The notes under the pieces were generated by a model. It made no database searches. It had not been told where the DNA came from and saw only the letters and a program-made list of their open reading frames with translations. 32,606 nt of DNA from a virus: IMG/VR virus record IMGVR_UViG_3300018080_000418, positions 1 to 32,606 of that record. One strand, given 5' to 3'. Below are positions 5,840 to 13,979 of the stretch, in pieces. The stretch's first letter is position 1; each line of letters opens with the position of its first letter. The translations under genes and the position numbers were made by a program.

Positions 5840-7840
5840 ATGTTGGAAAACAAGGAGCTAGTATCAAAATTGGTAAGGATAGCCTGTAAACAAATTGATG
5901 CTTGCGAAACATTTAAACAACCTCGCTATAAGGATTTTAAAAAGATTGAGGATATTTATTTAAACAAAAATCCTAAACAGCTTAAAAATAGGTTTAATTT
6001 GCCATTACCTATTCTTTCTGGTTTTGTGGATACTCTTAAAAGTAAGATTGATGATGCTCCTATTATTAATTATAAACCTAGTGAAGAGGCTGATTATAAG
6101 GCTGCTAAAAAGGTGCAGGCTGTTTGGGATAGAGAAAAGAGCGATGATTTAGGTATGTGGGAGTTTATTGATAGGCAAGTTAAGACTTTAGCTATTTTCC
6201 AAGGCAGAGGAACATATAAAATATATACAGATAATATTAATGGTTTTAAGAGCCATTTAGAGTTTGTTGATATGTATGATTTTATTTTTGAGCCTCAAGG
6301 TGGCGTTAAATTAGATAATCATATATTTACTGGGCAAAGTAATATCTTTAAAACTAAATATGAATTAATGCAAGGAATGAAAGATGGATATTATGACAGA
6401 GCTAGTGTTAGGAATTTAGTTTTGACTTATAGCGAAGATGCTAAGATGACAAAAGAGGTTAAAACTACTAATAATGATAAATATAATAGATTCAGAGCTT
6501 TAGGCTTAGACCCGGTTACAAATAATTATGTTGGGGATGTTGTAGTGAATTTAAATGAACACATTATGCGATATAATGGTGTTAACTATTACTTGTTATT
6601 TGATAAGGCTACTTTAAATTGTATAAGGTGCGAAAAATTAGTTGATATGATTGGTGATGATAGGACTCCTTATGTTAGTTGGGCTACTCATGAAGACCCT
6701 GGAAATTTTATGAGTAAGGCGGCTGTTGATGATATTTATCCTATTGCTGATGGAATGAAAACTATATTTAATCAAGCAATGGATAATATACAAAAGAGAA
6801 ATTGGGGGCAGAGAGCTTATGACAGAACTATGTTCCCTAACCCTAAAGAACTTGAGTGGAAACCTGATGGCTTAGTTAGTGTTAATACTCAAGGGAAGGC
6901 ACTCAGCTCTGGTGTTTATACTTTTGAAACTCCTGATAATACTCAAGTTACTGTAAATATGATTGAGTGGTTAGATAATTTATTAGGCAACAAATCTGGT
7001 ATTACTGCAAGCGCACAAGGTGCCAGTGATAAGGATACTAAGGTTGGTGTATATTACGGAGATATGCAACAGGTTGCCGATAGATTGGGGTTATATAACA
7101 AATCATACAAAGAGGCTTGGGCTCAATTAGGCAAAAGGTTTGTTGGTGGTTGTAAGGATAATTTAACAGAGCCTTATGCTATTAAAATAATTGGTGATAA
7201 TGGAGTTGAATGGGATGAGTTAAAGAATAATGAAATTACAGAATTTGATATTGATGTTAGCGGTGGTGGTGTTGAAATACAACTAAATGAGATAAAAAGA
7301 GTTAAGCAGGCAGAAGCTATATCAAGTATTATTAAAAACCCAGAGTTATTTATGAAAATTAACCCTAATTGGATTATTGAGAAAATATTGAGTGGAGCTG
7401 ATTATGATGAAGAGGAAATCAAGAGAGCTGTTGATAACCAAAACCAGGGAAATCAGGAGTTAATGAGTGAAGCGGCTGAAAGTATTCAGGAAATATTAAA
7501 GGGCAAAATGCCTGAATTAAACAGAGGAGCCACCACTGGTTTTGTGCAAAAGATTAAAGACTTTGCTATTGATAAATTAGATAATGAAAAAGATATTGAA
7601 AAATATGAGATGATGATGAACTATGCTATGGCTCATTTACCAATAGTCCAGGAAAATATGAAAAAAAGAGCTATTGCAATGAGAGTTGCCAGAGCTGAAC
7701 AAATGAACGCAGTACCTCAAATGGCTGGAGGGCTTGGGCAGATTAACGCTAGTGAAATGCCTGAAGCTATTCCTCAAGGCACTGAAGGTGGCACTGCTCA
7801 AAGGAGCCAAATGGCTACTAAAAATAACATGCCTATATGA
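5840..7840 (+). CDS. Portal protein
   Basis: 666 residues starting one base after the previous stop. Size, position after the terminase, and a central region with WATHEDPG, a helix around QAMDNIQKRNWGQRAYDR and NKSGITASAQGASDKDTKVG fit the portal (head-tail connector) of short-tailed phages. Twelve copies form the channel at one capsid vertex through which DNA enters and leaves. The C-terminal third is helical and ends in a Gln/Met/Gly-rich tail, as in long podovirus portals. The stop overlaps the next start (ATGA, 7837-7840). Confidence 0.88.
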   Translation: MLENKELVSKLVRIACKQIDACETFKQPRYKDFKKIEDIYLNKNPKQLKNRFNLPLPILSGFVDTLKSKIDDAPIINYKPSEEADYKAAKKVQAVWDREKSDDLGMWEFIDRQVKTLAIFQGRGTYKIYTDNINGFKSHLEFVDMYDFIFEPQGGVKLDNHIFTGQSNIFKTKYELMQGMKDGYYDRASVRNLVLTYSEDAKMTKEVKTTNNDKYNRFRALGLDPVTNNYVGDVVVNLNEHIMRYNGVNYYLLFDKATLNCIRCEKLVDMIGDDRTPYVSWATHEDPGNFMSKAAVDDIYPIADGMKTIFNQAMDNIQKRNWGQRAYDRTMFPNPKELEWKPDGLVSVNTQGKALSSGVYTFETPDNTQVTVNMIEWLDNLLGNKSGITASAQGASDKDTKVGVYYGDMQQVADRLGLYNKSYKEAWAQLGKRFVGGCKDNLTEPYAIKIIGDNGVEWDELKNNEITEFDIDVSGGGVEIQLNEIKRVKQAEAISSIIKNPELFMKINPNWIIEKILSGADYDEEEIKRAVDNQNQGNQELMSEAAESIQEILKGKMPELNRGATTGFVQKIKDFAIDKLDNEKDIEKYEMMMNYAMAHLPIVQENMKKRAIAMRVARAEQMNAVPQMAGGLGQINASEMPEAIPQGTEGGTAQRSQMATKNNMPI

Positions 7841-8166
7841 ACATAGATGGAAAATTAAAAAAAATCAAAGAGGAGTATACAGAAAAAGAAGACCAGGAAA
7901 CAATAAGAGAATGGGAGCAAGAAGCAAAAATTAATAATGAGTTTATAAAATTACAGGACAATTTTGCTGTAAAAATATTGTTAAAGCAATTTAAAAACAG
8001 TATTGATAGTATAAACGAAAGATTAATGAATGATGAGAATTTATTAAACGAAGATGGCAGGTTATTGGTTAGAGAAAAAAGAGTGTATGAAGATATGATA
8101 AATAATTTCGCAGAAGCTAAAAAGAATAATGATTTATTAGAAAAAGAAATAAGCAGTAAACTATGA
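7837..8166 (+). CDS. Coiled-coil head-assembly accessory (unknown)
   Basis: 109 residues, almost entirely charged helix (MNIDGKLKKIKEEYTEKEDQ...), probably a coiled coil. It overlaps the portal stop by 4 bases and the next start by 4 bases, so it is co-translated with the portal. No enzyme motif is visible. Position and composition suggest a small assembly factor. Confidence 0.7.
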   Translation: MNIDGKLKKIKEEYTEKEDQETIREWEQEAKINNEFIKLQDNFAVKILLKQFKNSIDSINERLMNDENLLNEDGRLLVREKRVYEDMINNFAEAKKNNDLLEKEISSKL

Positions 8167-8306
8167 TGGATATTAAATATACAAGAGAGGGGAAAGATAT
8201 AACTAATAAGCAAATAATAATTAAGAAAATACCATTTTACAAAAGGTTATGGGTGATAATAAAGTGTTTTTTTAAATTTGCTTTTAAAAGAAAATACGAT
8301 GTTTAA
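8163..8306 (+). CDS. 47-residue basic amphipathic protein
   Basis: It starts at ATG 8163 (ATGA overlap with the previous stop; a second ATG follows at once) and ends at TAA 8304-8306. The C-terminal half is aromatic and basic (FYKRLWVIIKCFFKFAFKRK) and could lie on a membrane. It overlaps the next ATG by 8 bases. Product unknown. Confidence 0.6.
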   Translation: MMDIKYTREGKDITNKQIIIKKIPFYKRLWVIIKCFFKFAFKRKYDV

Positions 8307-8583
8307 TAAGCTAAAGAAAAATATCAAGGAGAATCATACAAAAAAGATTATAGAAAAAAACAGTTTAGAGGGTAAATTAATGGCTGAATTAAAAACTCAA
8401 TATGAATTAAATCCGCCGACCCCGGAAAAACAAAAACAAATAAAAGATATGCATGAACAGTTTGAGAGAGAATTAAGTGCTATTGAGGATGAGTTATTTA
8501 AGCAGATGCGTGAATTAGAAATCATGTATATGCGTAGTGAGATTAAATTATTAAAGGATAGTATTATTAAAAATACATTTTAA
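8299..8583 (+). CDS. Coiled-coil protein between portal and scaffold
   Basis: The start is taken at ATG 8299 (MFNKLKKNIKEN...), overlapping the previous stop, rather than an upstream TTG at 8278. The 94 residues are lysine- and glutamate-rich helix with a short NPPTPEKQ break. It is probably another small head-assembly accessory. No known family. Confidence 0.65.
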   Translation: MFNKLKKNIKENHTKKIIEKNSLEGKLMAELKTQYELNPPTPEKQKQIKDMHEQFERELSAIEDELFKQMRELEIMYMRSEIKLLKDSIIKNTF

Positions 8584-8601
8584 TTATTAAAATTTAAAAT
8601 T

Positions 8602-8751
8602 ATGGCTAAAGAAAAAAATGTTGAGGTTTATTCTCAAGAAGGTGAACTAGTTAGAGTTTACACAAAAGAAGAGGGCAAGAATCCTGCTAAATTAGCAGAA
8701 GAGTTTGCTAAGAAAAATGGATATAAGACAAGAGAGGTTGATGCAGAATAA
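8602..8751 (+). CDS. 49-residue protein of unknown function
   Basis: ATG in the context aaaattATGg without a Shine-Dalgarno. The sequence (MAKEKNVEVYSQEGELVRVY...) predicts a short beta hairpin followed by a helix, a common shape of small phage accessory proteins. It lies directly upstream of the repeat-bearing leader of the scaffold gene. Confidence 0.6.
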   Translation: MAKEKNVEVYSQEGELVRVYTKEEGKNPAKLAEEFAKKNGYKTREVDAE

Positions 8752-8772
8752 AAATTAAAATAAACAAGGTGA

Positions 8773-8851
8773 GAGTCAACTCAATAAAATCGTTTTGCGG
8801 TTATAATTACGCTTATAATTAATTAATGCGAGTCAACGCAATAAAATCGTT
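8773..8851 (+). repeat. 22-bp direct repeat in the scaffold-gene leader
   Basis: The copies at 8773-8794 and 8830-8851 differ at one base (core GAGTCAAC, then T or G, then CAATAAAATCGTT). They are 57 bp apart and flank an AT-rich segment with two TATAAT-like words (8802-8807, 8814-8819) and shorter repeats. The second copy ends seven bases before the scaffold ATG, so it covers the ribosome landing zone. A translational operator or transcription-factor site are possible. Confidence 0.7.
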
Positions 8852-8857
8852 AAGAAT

Positions 8858-9775
8858 ATGACTGAAGAGAAAAAAAATATTGATGATTTAACAGACGAGG
8901 AGTTTGATAAATTATCAGAAGAGGGCAAGATACAGCCCGAAGCAGAGGAAAATGAGGAAACCTCTAAACCTGATGAAAATCAGGAAAAAGATTCTCAAGA
9001 GGAGCAAGAAGATGAAAAAGTTGAAGAGGATGACGAAATTGAGGATGAAAAAGAAGAGGAAAAGACTGAAGCTCCTATAAGGACACCGCACATACCTTAC
9101 TCTAAACATAAAAAAGAAAAAGAAAAATGGGGTGAGGTAAAAAATGCTCTTGAAGAAGAAAATACCGGGCTGAAAAAGACTGTTGAAGATTTACAAAATA
9201 AATTGGAAAAGTCTAAGGATGCTGAAGGTATGAATAAAGACATTGAAGAGTTTGCCGAAAAATCTAATTTAGACAAGGAAACTGTTATCGGTTTAGCTAA
9301 TATCATCAAAAAACATAGTGGTATTGATGAGGAAACGTCTAAAAAAATGCAGGAGTTTGATGCTTTGCAGAATAAGTTAAAAGAGGAGTCTATGTTTGAA
9401 AGTGAATACGAGGATAATGTCGTGCCTAGCTTTGAAAACATAAATCCTGATGCTAGTAAAGCGCAGTTAAAAAAGGCTAAGGCTAAATTAACTGAATTAG
9501 CCTATGACCCAAAGTATATAAAAGTACCTCTTGCAATGATAGTAAGTCATTATAAAGATGAGTTTACTGAAATTTTAGGAGAAAAGGCTAAAAAGAAAAC
9601 AATGGAAGGCTCTACTCGTAAAAAGGCAGTTGAAAATGAAATTGCTGATGAAGAGCTATCTGGAGAGGATTGGCAAAACATGACTGATGAAGAGTTTGAC
9701 AAAAGGTCAGAGCGTTTAGCGGAAAAAAGTCCATCACAATTAGAAATAATTCGCAGAGGCGAAAAAATTAATTAA
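8858..9775 (+). CDS. Scaffolding protein (putative)
   Basis: 305 residues immediately before the capsid gene. The N-terminal ~75 residues are extremely acidic (runs of E and D), followed by predicted coiled coils (EKEKWGEVKNALEEENTGLKK segment and on) and a charged C-terminal helix with a second acidic patch (MTDEEFDKRSERL, echoing the LTDEEFDKLSEEG near the N-terminus). This matches phage scaffolds, which direct capsid-shell assembly and then leave. There is no protease signature in it. Confidence 0.82.
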   Translation: MTEEKKNIDDLTDEEFDKLSEEGKIQPEAEENEETSKPDENQEKDSQEEQEDEKVEEDDEIEDEKEEEKTEAPIRTPHIPYSKHKKEKEKWGEVKNALEEENTGLKKTVEDLQNKLEKSKDAEGMNKDIEEFAEKSNLDKETVIGLANIIKKHSGIDEETSKKMQEFDALQNKLKEESMFESEYEDNVVPSFENINPDASKAQLKKAKAKLTELAYDPKYIKVPLAMIVSHYKDEFTEILGEKAKKKTMEGSTRKKAVENEIADEELSGEDWQNMTDEEFDKRSERLAEKSPSQLEIIRRGEKIN

Positions 9776-9779
9776 CACA

Positions 9780-9830
9780 TTCTATAATAATCGATATTTA
9801 GCTATATCATTGTTATAGGATATCAATGTT
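9780..9830 (+). promoter_or_regulatory. Dyad-rich leader of the capsid gene
   Basis: The 55-bp gap holds GATAT/ATATC (9793-9797/9804-9808) and CATTG/CAATG (9808-9812/9824-9828), two mutually exclusive hairpins sharing one base. A TATAAT lies at 9783-9788 without a good -35. The only purine-rich word before the ATG is AGGA at a poor distance. It is probably an mRNA structural element. Confidence 0.35.
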
Positions 9831-11060
9831 ATGGCTAATAGCTTAAGTGCTTCATTCCCGGAATATTGGAGTCGAAGGATGCAGAGGCAGTACTATAAGT
9901 CTAAAGTTTTTAAAATGCTTGCCAAAATGGAAGAGCAAAAACTGCTTAAAAACGGAGACAAAGTACATAGACCTTATCGTTCTGATTTGACTTACAATAA
10001 CATGGGTTCTGAAGGTAGTTATACACGTCAAGATGTTACTGACACTGACGAAAGTTTAACTATTGATGTTAAACCTGAAACTTCTTTCTACGTGCAAGAA
10101 GTGGATGAAATCCAGTCTAATTATAAAACCACAAACGAGTATGCTGATGACGCTGCTGACGTAATTGGCGACAAAATTGATGGTGATATATTGGGCGAAT
10201 ATGACCAAAAGTATTCAGGCAACCAAGTAGCTAACTATGAGTTGACTGCTTCTGGTACTGCTGGTGATGGTATTGGTTTTACTGCTAGTACCTCAAACAT
10301 TTGGAAGGTATTTAGTATTGCCAACCAAAAACTTACAGCTTTGAATATTCCTTTACAGAATAGATGGGCTGTTATTTCACCAGAGTTTTATAGAACTCTT
10401 TGGGACTTCTTACAAGGTAAGGATACTAATTTAGGTGATACTGTTGGTACTAATGGGAAAATTGGTACTTATGCAGGAATGGAGTTATATCTAAGTAATA
10501 ACCTAGGTTGGAGTGCTAGATTAGAATTTGGTACTAACCCAACTAACACTGATACGGTTACTATTAATGGAGTTACATTTACTTTTTTGGCTACTTTAGG
10601 AACTACTGCTGGTAATGTACATATTTGTTCTGACGCTGCTAATTCTTTAACCAACTTTGTTACTTTCTTGAACACTCCTGGTACTTCTATTGCAGAAGAT
10701 ACTAATGCTGGTGCAGTTGCTCTAAGTGCTGCTGACCAAGTTAAGATGAAAGGAATTGTTGCAACTGACGGAACTACTTACATGACTTTGAAAGCTGAAG
10801 GTAAGTCTTATGTTGCTGTTAGTGAGACATTAACTGCTGCTGCTGATACCTGGACTACAACTAAGCAAATCCAACACCAATTATTCGGTCAAGGTAAACC
10901 TACTGATTTAGTTATCCAAAAATATCCTAATCTAAGAATTAAGGATAGAGATGGGTATATCGGTAAGGACTTTGTTACATGGACTCTATATGGTTTAAAA
11001 ACCTTCCGAGAAGGTACTAAAAAACTTGTGGATGTGCAAACTAGATCGGATCAATATTAG
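9831..11060 (+). CDS. Major capsid protein
   Basis: 409 residues following the scaffold gene. The N-terminal half (SFPEYWSRRMQRQYYKSKVFKMLAK, then HRPYRSDLTYNNMG, DVIGDKIDGDILGEYD) and the end (TDLVIQKYPNLRIKDRDGYIGKDFVTWTLYGL..., written in part) look like an HK97-fold capsid protein. Between about residues 225 and 350 lies a Thr/Gly/Ala-rich insert (DTVTINGVTFTF, then alternating short strands) that splits the capsid fold; such beta-rich inserts usually decorate the outer surface. It ends in TAG, while most neighbours end in TAA. It should be the most abundant structural protein. Confidence 0.88.
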   Translation: MANSLSASFPEYWSRRMQRQYYKSKVFKMLAKMEEQKLLKNGDKVHRPYRSDLTYNNMGSEGSYTRQDVTDTDESLTIDVKPETSFYVQEVDEIQSNYKTTNEYADDAADVIGDKIDGDILGEYDQKYSGNQVANYELTASGTAGDGIGFTASTSNIWKVFSIANQKLTALNIPLQNRWAVISPEFYRTLWDFLQGKDTNLGDTVGTNGKIGTYAGMELYLSNNLGWSARLEFGTNPTNTDTVTINGVTFTFLATLGTTAGNVHICSDAANSLTNFVTFLNTPGTSIAEDTNAGAVALSAADQVKMKGIVATDGTTYMTLKAEGKSYVAVSETLTAAADTWTTTKQIQHQLFGQGKPTDLVIQKYPNLRIKDRDGYIGKDFVTWTLYGLKTFREGTKKLVDVQTRSDQY

Positions 11061-11068
11061 AACGGACT

Positions 11069-11090
11069 CCTATTGATTTAATTCAATGGG
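11069..11090 (+). other. Hairpin after the capsid gene
   Basis: CCTATTGA (11069-11076), loop TTTAAT, TCAATGGG (11083-11090): 8 bp with one G-U pair and no T-run. It overlaps the -35 of the promoter at 11073. It may stabilise the 3' end of the capsid mRNA. Confidence 0.55.
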
Positions 11091-11101
11091 TATCTTATAA
11101 T
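11073..11101 (+). promoter_or_regulatory. Sigma-70-type promoter before the HNH gene
   Basis: TTGATT (11073-11078), 17-bp spacer, perfect TATAAT (11096-11101). The same TTGATT-17-TATAAT arrangement occurs at 28377-28405. The start site is expected near 11108, inside the 5' arm of the next hairpin. Confidence 0.7.
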
Positions 11102-11133
11102 ACAATTAGTTAATTATTAAAGACTAATTGTAT
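11100..11133 (+). promoter_or_regulatory. 11-bp hairpin covering the HNH start codon
   Basis: ATACAATTAGT (11100-11110) pairs perfectly with ACTAATTGTAT (11123-11133) around a 12-nt loop. The 3' arm includes the first two bases of the ATG at 11132. Read-through mRNA from the capsid gene would hide the start codon. Transcripts begun at the promoter just upstream lack most of the 5' arm. Confidence 0.72.
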
Positions 11134-11608
11134 GAAAAAAAAATGTGTCGTTTGTGACAAATTGTTCACAAAAAATCCTAATGTTTCTAAAAAACAATGG
11201 GAAAAATCTAAATATTGTAGCATTCAATGCTGTAATAGTGAGAAAGTAGGGTCTAAGCCACCCAAAACAGCTTTTAAAAAGGGTGATAAGCCCTGGAATA
11301 AGGGCAATCATGTAAAGTTAAATAATGCTCTTGATAAGTGGAGAGAGGCTGGGGGTGGAACAGGTGAAAAAAATCCTAGATGGAAAGGTGAAAAAGCTAA
11401 GTATTCTGCTATTCATATGTGGGTAAAACACCATAAAGGCAAGCCAGAGATATGCTTCAAATGTGGTAAAAAACATGATGGTAAAAAAGGCAGTGTTCAT
11501 TGGGCTAATATAGACCATAAGTATAAGAGAAACTTAGATGATTATATTGCTTTGTGTCCAACTTGTCACAAACGACACGACCTAGACAATTGTCTAGTTA
11601 AACATTAA
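11132..11608 (+). CDS. HNH homing endonuclease
   Basis: 158 residues. An N-terminal zinc ribbon (CVVCDKLF near residues 5-12, KYCSIQCC near 31) is followed by a NUMOD-like AFKKGDKPWNKG motif. The C-terminal HNH nuclease has CFKCGKKH, the catalytic HWANIDH stretch and CPTCHKRHD, with zinc Cys pairs around it. Such free-standing phage enzymes nick or cut a cognate site and spread by gene conversion; this one sits right after the capsid gene, a common insertion point. A promoter and a start-codon hairpin directly upstream suggest its translation is limited in late transcripts. Confidence 0.88.
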   Translation: MKKKCVVCDKLFTKNPNVSKKQWEKSKYCSIQCCNSEKVGSKPPKTAFKKGDKPWNKGNHVKLNNALDKWREAGGGTGEKNPRWKGEKAKYSAIHMWVKHHKGKPEICFKCGKKHDGKKGSVHWANIDHKYKRNLDDYIALCPTCHKRHDLDNCLVKH

Positions 11609-11615
11609 AAAACTT

Positions 11616-12347
11616 ATGAATAAAGTAAATAAAAAGTTCATATCTTTAATGGTTGTTTTAAGCCTAGTATTCTCTTTAGGCATATTTGCAGTAGTTAATG
11701 CAATGATGTTTGAGGGTACTCCTGATGAAATGAAAGAAATGCTTAGCTGTGATTGTGAGGAAATGGTTGGCGGACAATTTCATACTAGATTAGAGGATTT
11801 TTCTGAAGGTATTTCAGTGGATGGTACAGTTGTAATTGATGGCGATGGGAACATTGATGCTCCTATCACATCAACTACAGGTACTTTCTCAAGCACATTA
11901 AGTGTAACTGGCGATACAACACTGTCTAGCGCTTTGGCTGTTAGTGGGGAAACTTCTGTTGAAGGCTTTACTGATGGTGCAGGTGCATTGCAAGTTGCTA
12001 CTAGTTCAACTGATACTGGTTATTTAACACAAGCTCAGCTACTAGCTGATAACTATATTGAAATCATGGTTAACACAGGTGCAACTAAGACAATCACTTT
12101 GCCAGCTACAACAACATTGACAACATTGATTCCTAATGAAGGCGACCATAGAAATTGGATAATCCATAATGCTACATCTAGTACTATGGCTTTAACAATC
12201 GCCGCTGGAACAGGCATTGACCTTATTGGTGTAACAACTAATGACGATGTTATCGATGCAACAGAGTATTCAGAATTAGAATGTTGGAGACAACCAGGTG
12301 GTGGAGACGTTACTTGCAGAATTTCAGAATTATTACACGTAGATTAA
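11616..12347 (+). CDS. Exported fibre-like protein with Sec signal peptide
   Basis: 243 residues. There is a textbook signal peptide (basic start, hydrophobic core, cleavage after VNA at residue 29), then a short Cys-bearing helix (EMLSCDCEEM). Repeats follow (STLSVTGDTTLSSALAVSG) of the kind found in tail fibres and in secreted Patescibacteria proteins. The C-terminal beta domain contains TITLPATTTLT and NWIIHNATSSTMALTI and ends with two Cys. The mature protein would act outside the cell or at the cell surface. It is first in a run of exported proteins, and its start after the signal resembles that of the next gene. Role unknown: adhesin, surface conversion, or virion fibre assembled outside the cytoplasm. 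Confidence 0.75.
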   Translation: MNKVNKKFISLMVVLSLVFSLGIFAVVNAMMFEGTPDEMKEMLSCDCEEMVGGQFHTRLEDFSEGISVDGTVVIDGDGNIDAPITSTTGTFSSTLSVTGDTTLSSALAVSGETSVEGFTDGAGALQVATSSTDTGYLTQAQLLADNYIEIMVNTGATKTITLPATTTLTTLIPNEGDHRNWIIHNATSSTMALTIAAGTGIDLIGVTTNDDVIDATEYSELECWRQPGGGDVTCRISELLHVD

Positions 12348-12357
12348 AGATATTTAT

Positions 12358-12381
12358 AGCTCATTATTAATTTAATGGGCT
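12358..12381 (+). other. Intergenic hairpin without T-run
   Basis: AGCTCATTA (12358-12366), loop TTAATT, TAATGGGCT (12373-12381): 9 bp with one G-U pair. It follows a stop codon by about 10 bases, like the one at 11069. Probably an mRNA-stabilising or processing element; too weak for termination. Confidence 0.5.
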
Positions 12382-12411
12382 AGATAATATTATTAATTTA
12401 ATTATAAAAGT

Positions 12412-12834
12412 ATGGAATCTCTAAAAAAATTATTTATTATAGTAGTGGCGCTCCTATGTGTTGTCGGTAGTGTTCATGCTATAAACATGGAGTTAACTCC
12501 AGAAGAGGCTCAACAGTTTGTTAATTGTGAGGAAAAATTATCAGGAATGGATATTAATCTAATCGAGAATATGACAACTGCTAGTTCTACTGCTGGAAGT
12601 TCAAGCACGGAATTAGTTGCTGCTAATGCGGCTAGAAAATATCTAGCTATTGTTAATGATTCAGATGAAACAGTTTATATTAGTATCGGTGAAACTGCTG
12701 TCGTCGGAAAAGGCATTAGATTAAATGCTAATGGCGGTTCTTTTGAAATGGATAATAGTAATTTAAGTTTTAAAGCTGTGAATGGTATTTGCTCTAGTGG
12801 CGATAAAAATGTTACTTATCAAGAGGGTTATTAA
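12412..12834 (+). CDS. Exported small beta protein, phage decoration-like domain
   Basis: 140 residues. The signal peptide MESLKKLFIIVVALLCVVGSVHA exceeds 20 letters only if its tail is counted; its core IIVVALLCVVGSVHA ends in a cleavage site at residue 23. The mature part starts INMELTPEEAQQFVNC, matching the FEGTPDEMKEMLSC start of the preceding protein. The C-terminal ~90 residues (ELVAANAARKYLAIVNDSDE, then VYISIGETAVVGKGIRLNANGG and on) are a small beta domain common in phage head-decoration or fibre-associated proteins. Here it is attached to a Sec signal, which is unusual. Confidence 0.72.
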   Translation: MESLKKLFIIVVALLCVVGSVHAINMELTPEEAQQFVNCEEKLSGMDINLIENMTTASSTAGSSSTELVAANAARKYLAIVNDSDETVYISIGETAVVGKGIRLNANGGSFEMDNSNLSFKAVNGICSSGDKNVTYQEGY

Positions 12835-12848
12835 ACTAATTTAAACAT

Positions 12849-13793
12849 ATGAAATTAAAATTTAAACAATTTTTAATTGTACTATTGGTTATAGGGCTAT
12901 TAAGTGGTGGATTTGCGCATGCTGAAATAAGGAATGTGTTATCTTCTTTTTTGCAATTATCCGATACACCAACCTCAATAACTGCTAACCAATGTGTTAA
13001 GGGTAATAGTGGCGGCACTGCTTTAGAGTTTGGTGCATGTGGCACTGTTACTGGCGATATAACAGTACAAAGTTTAACGGCTACATCTTCTTTGGTTAGT
13101 CAAGGCACTCTGTCAGTAGATGGTGCTAGCACTTTGACTGGTAATGTTACAGCTTATGGAACTTATACAGGATATAGTGTAGTTGCAACTTCAAGTCTTT
13201 CATCTCAAGGAACTTTAGCGGTGACCGGTAATAGCACTTTAACTGGAACTTTAACTGTTAATAGTGCCTCTACATTTAATCAACCTGCAACAGCAGGAGA
13301 TTTAATAGCTACTTCTAGTCTAGATATTCCATCTGGTGCAGCTCCTACAGTAGATGCTGAAGGTGAAATAGCTATTGATACTACAGAAAATCAGTTTGTG
13401 GCTTATGGAGGCGCTAAAAGAGTAATAGACGAAGATGGTATTAGAAGTTTTTGCGTGCCAATAGCAAGTAGCACAGATATAGTGTCAGGTGATTATCTAG
13501 AATTATTAGAATTTCCTTATGCTTCTGTAACAGTGTTCTATCAATCATGTATAGCTCAAGATGGTACTAGCCAAGTTGTTAATTTAGCCGATACTAGTGG
13601 TACAAATAACATGACGTCTATTACTTGTGCTACAACTAAGGCTACTAGCACACCATCAAGTAATAATACTTTTACAGGTGGAGCTAGTGTGGCTGGTTCA
13701 GCTCCTGAAAATGTAAGGATAGAATTTGGCACTAATACTGGCAATGTAAGACGAATTAGTTATTGTGCTTATTATAGAATTAACGCTCAATAA
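12849..13793 (+). CDS. Exported repeat-containing fibre-like protein
   Basis: 314 residues. The signal peptide ends GGFAHA at residue 25. A shaft of imperfect repeats of the form ATSSLxxQGTLxVxGxSTLTG (about residues 75-170) gives way to a C-terminal domain with several Cys (SFCVPIASS, FYQSCIAQDG, SITCATTKA, ISYCAYY), likely disulfide-bonded after export. The ATSS repeats recall secreted Patescibacteria proteins. It has the layout of a surface fibre or adhesin. It lies 15 bases after the preceding gene and belongs to the same transcript. Confidence 0.72.
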   Translation: MKLKFKQFLIVLLVIGLLSGGFAHAEIRNVLSSFLQLSDTPTSITANQCVKGNSGGTALEFGACGTVTGDITVQSLTATSSLVSQGTLSVDGASTLTGNVTAYGTYTGYSVVATSSLSSQGTLAVTGNSTLTGTLTVNSASTFNQPATAGDLIATSSLDIPSGAAPTVDAEGEIAIDTTENQFVAYGGAKRVIDEDGIRSFCVPIASSTDIVSGDYLELLEFPYASVTVFYQSCIAQDGTSQVVNLADTSGTNNMTSITCATTKATSTPSSNNTFTGGASVAGSAPENVRIEFGTNTGNVRRISYCAYYRINAQ

Positions 13794-13795
13794 AT

Positions 13796-13975
13796 ATGAA
13801 TATACCTTGGTGGCAATTAATGTGGATAAGATTTATTAATTACGACAATATAAAGGAAATAAAGAATGATTGGGTTTGCGGAGATATAATAGTTTATTTG
13901 AAAAATGGTGGCATGAAATATTATGAGCATATGGGCTCACCTTATAGGAATAACTTAAGGAAAGATAATTTTTAA
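13796..13975 (+). CDS. 59-residue protein, aromatic N-terminus
   Basis: It starts one base after the previous TAA (aaATATGa context) and reads MNIPWWQLMWIRFINYDNIK..., a Trp-rich amphipathic start, then a Gly/Tyr-rich tail. It could lie at the membrane. No family recognised. Confidence 0.6.
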   Translation: MNIPWWQLMWIRFINYDNIKEIKNDWVCGDIIVYLKNGGMKYYEHMGSPYRNNLRKDNF

Positions 13976-13979
13976 AAAT

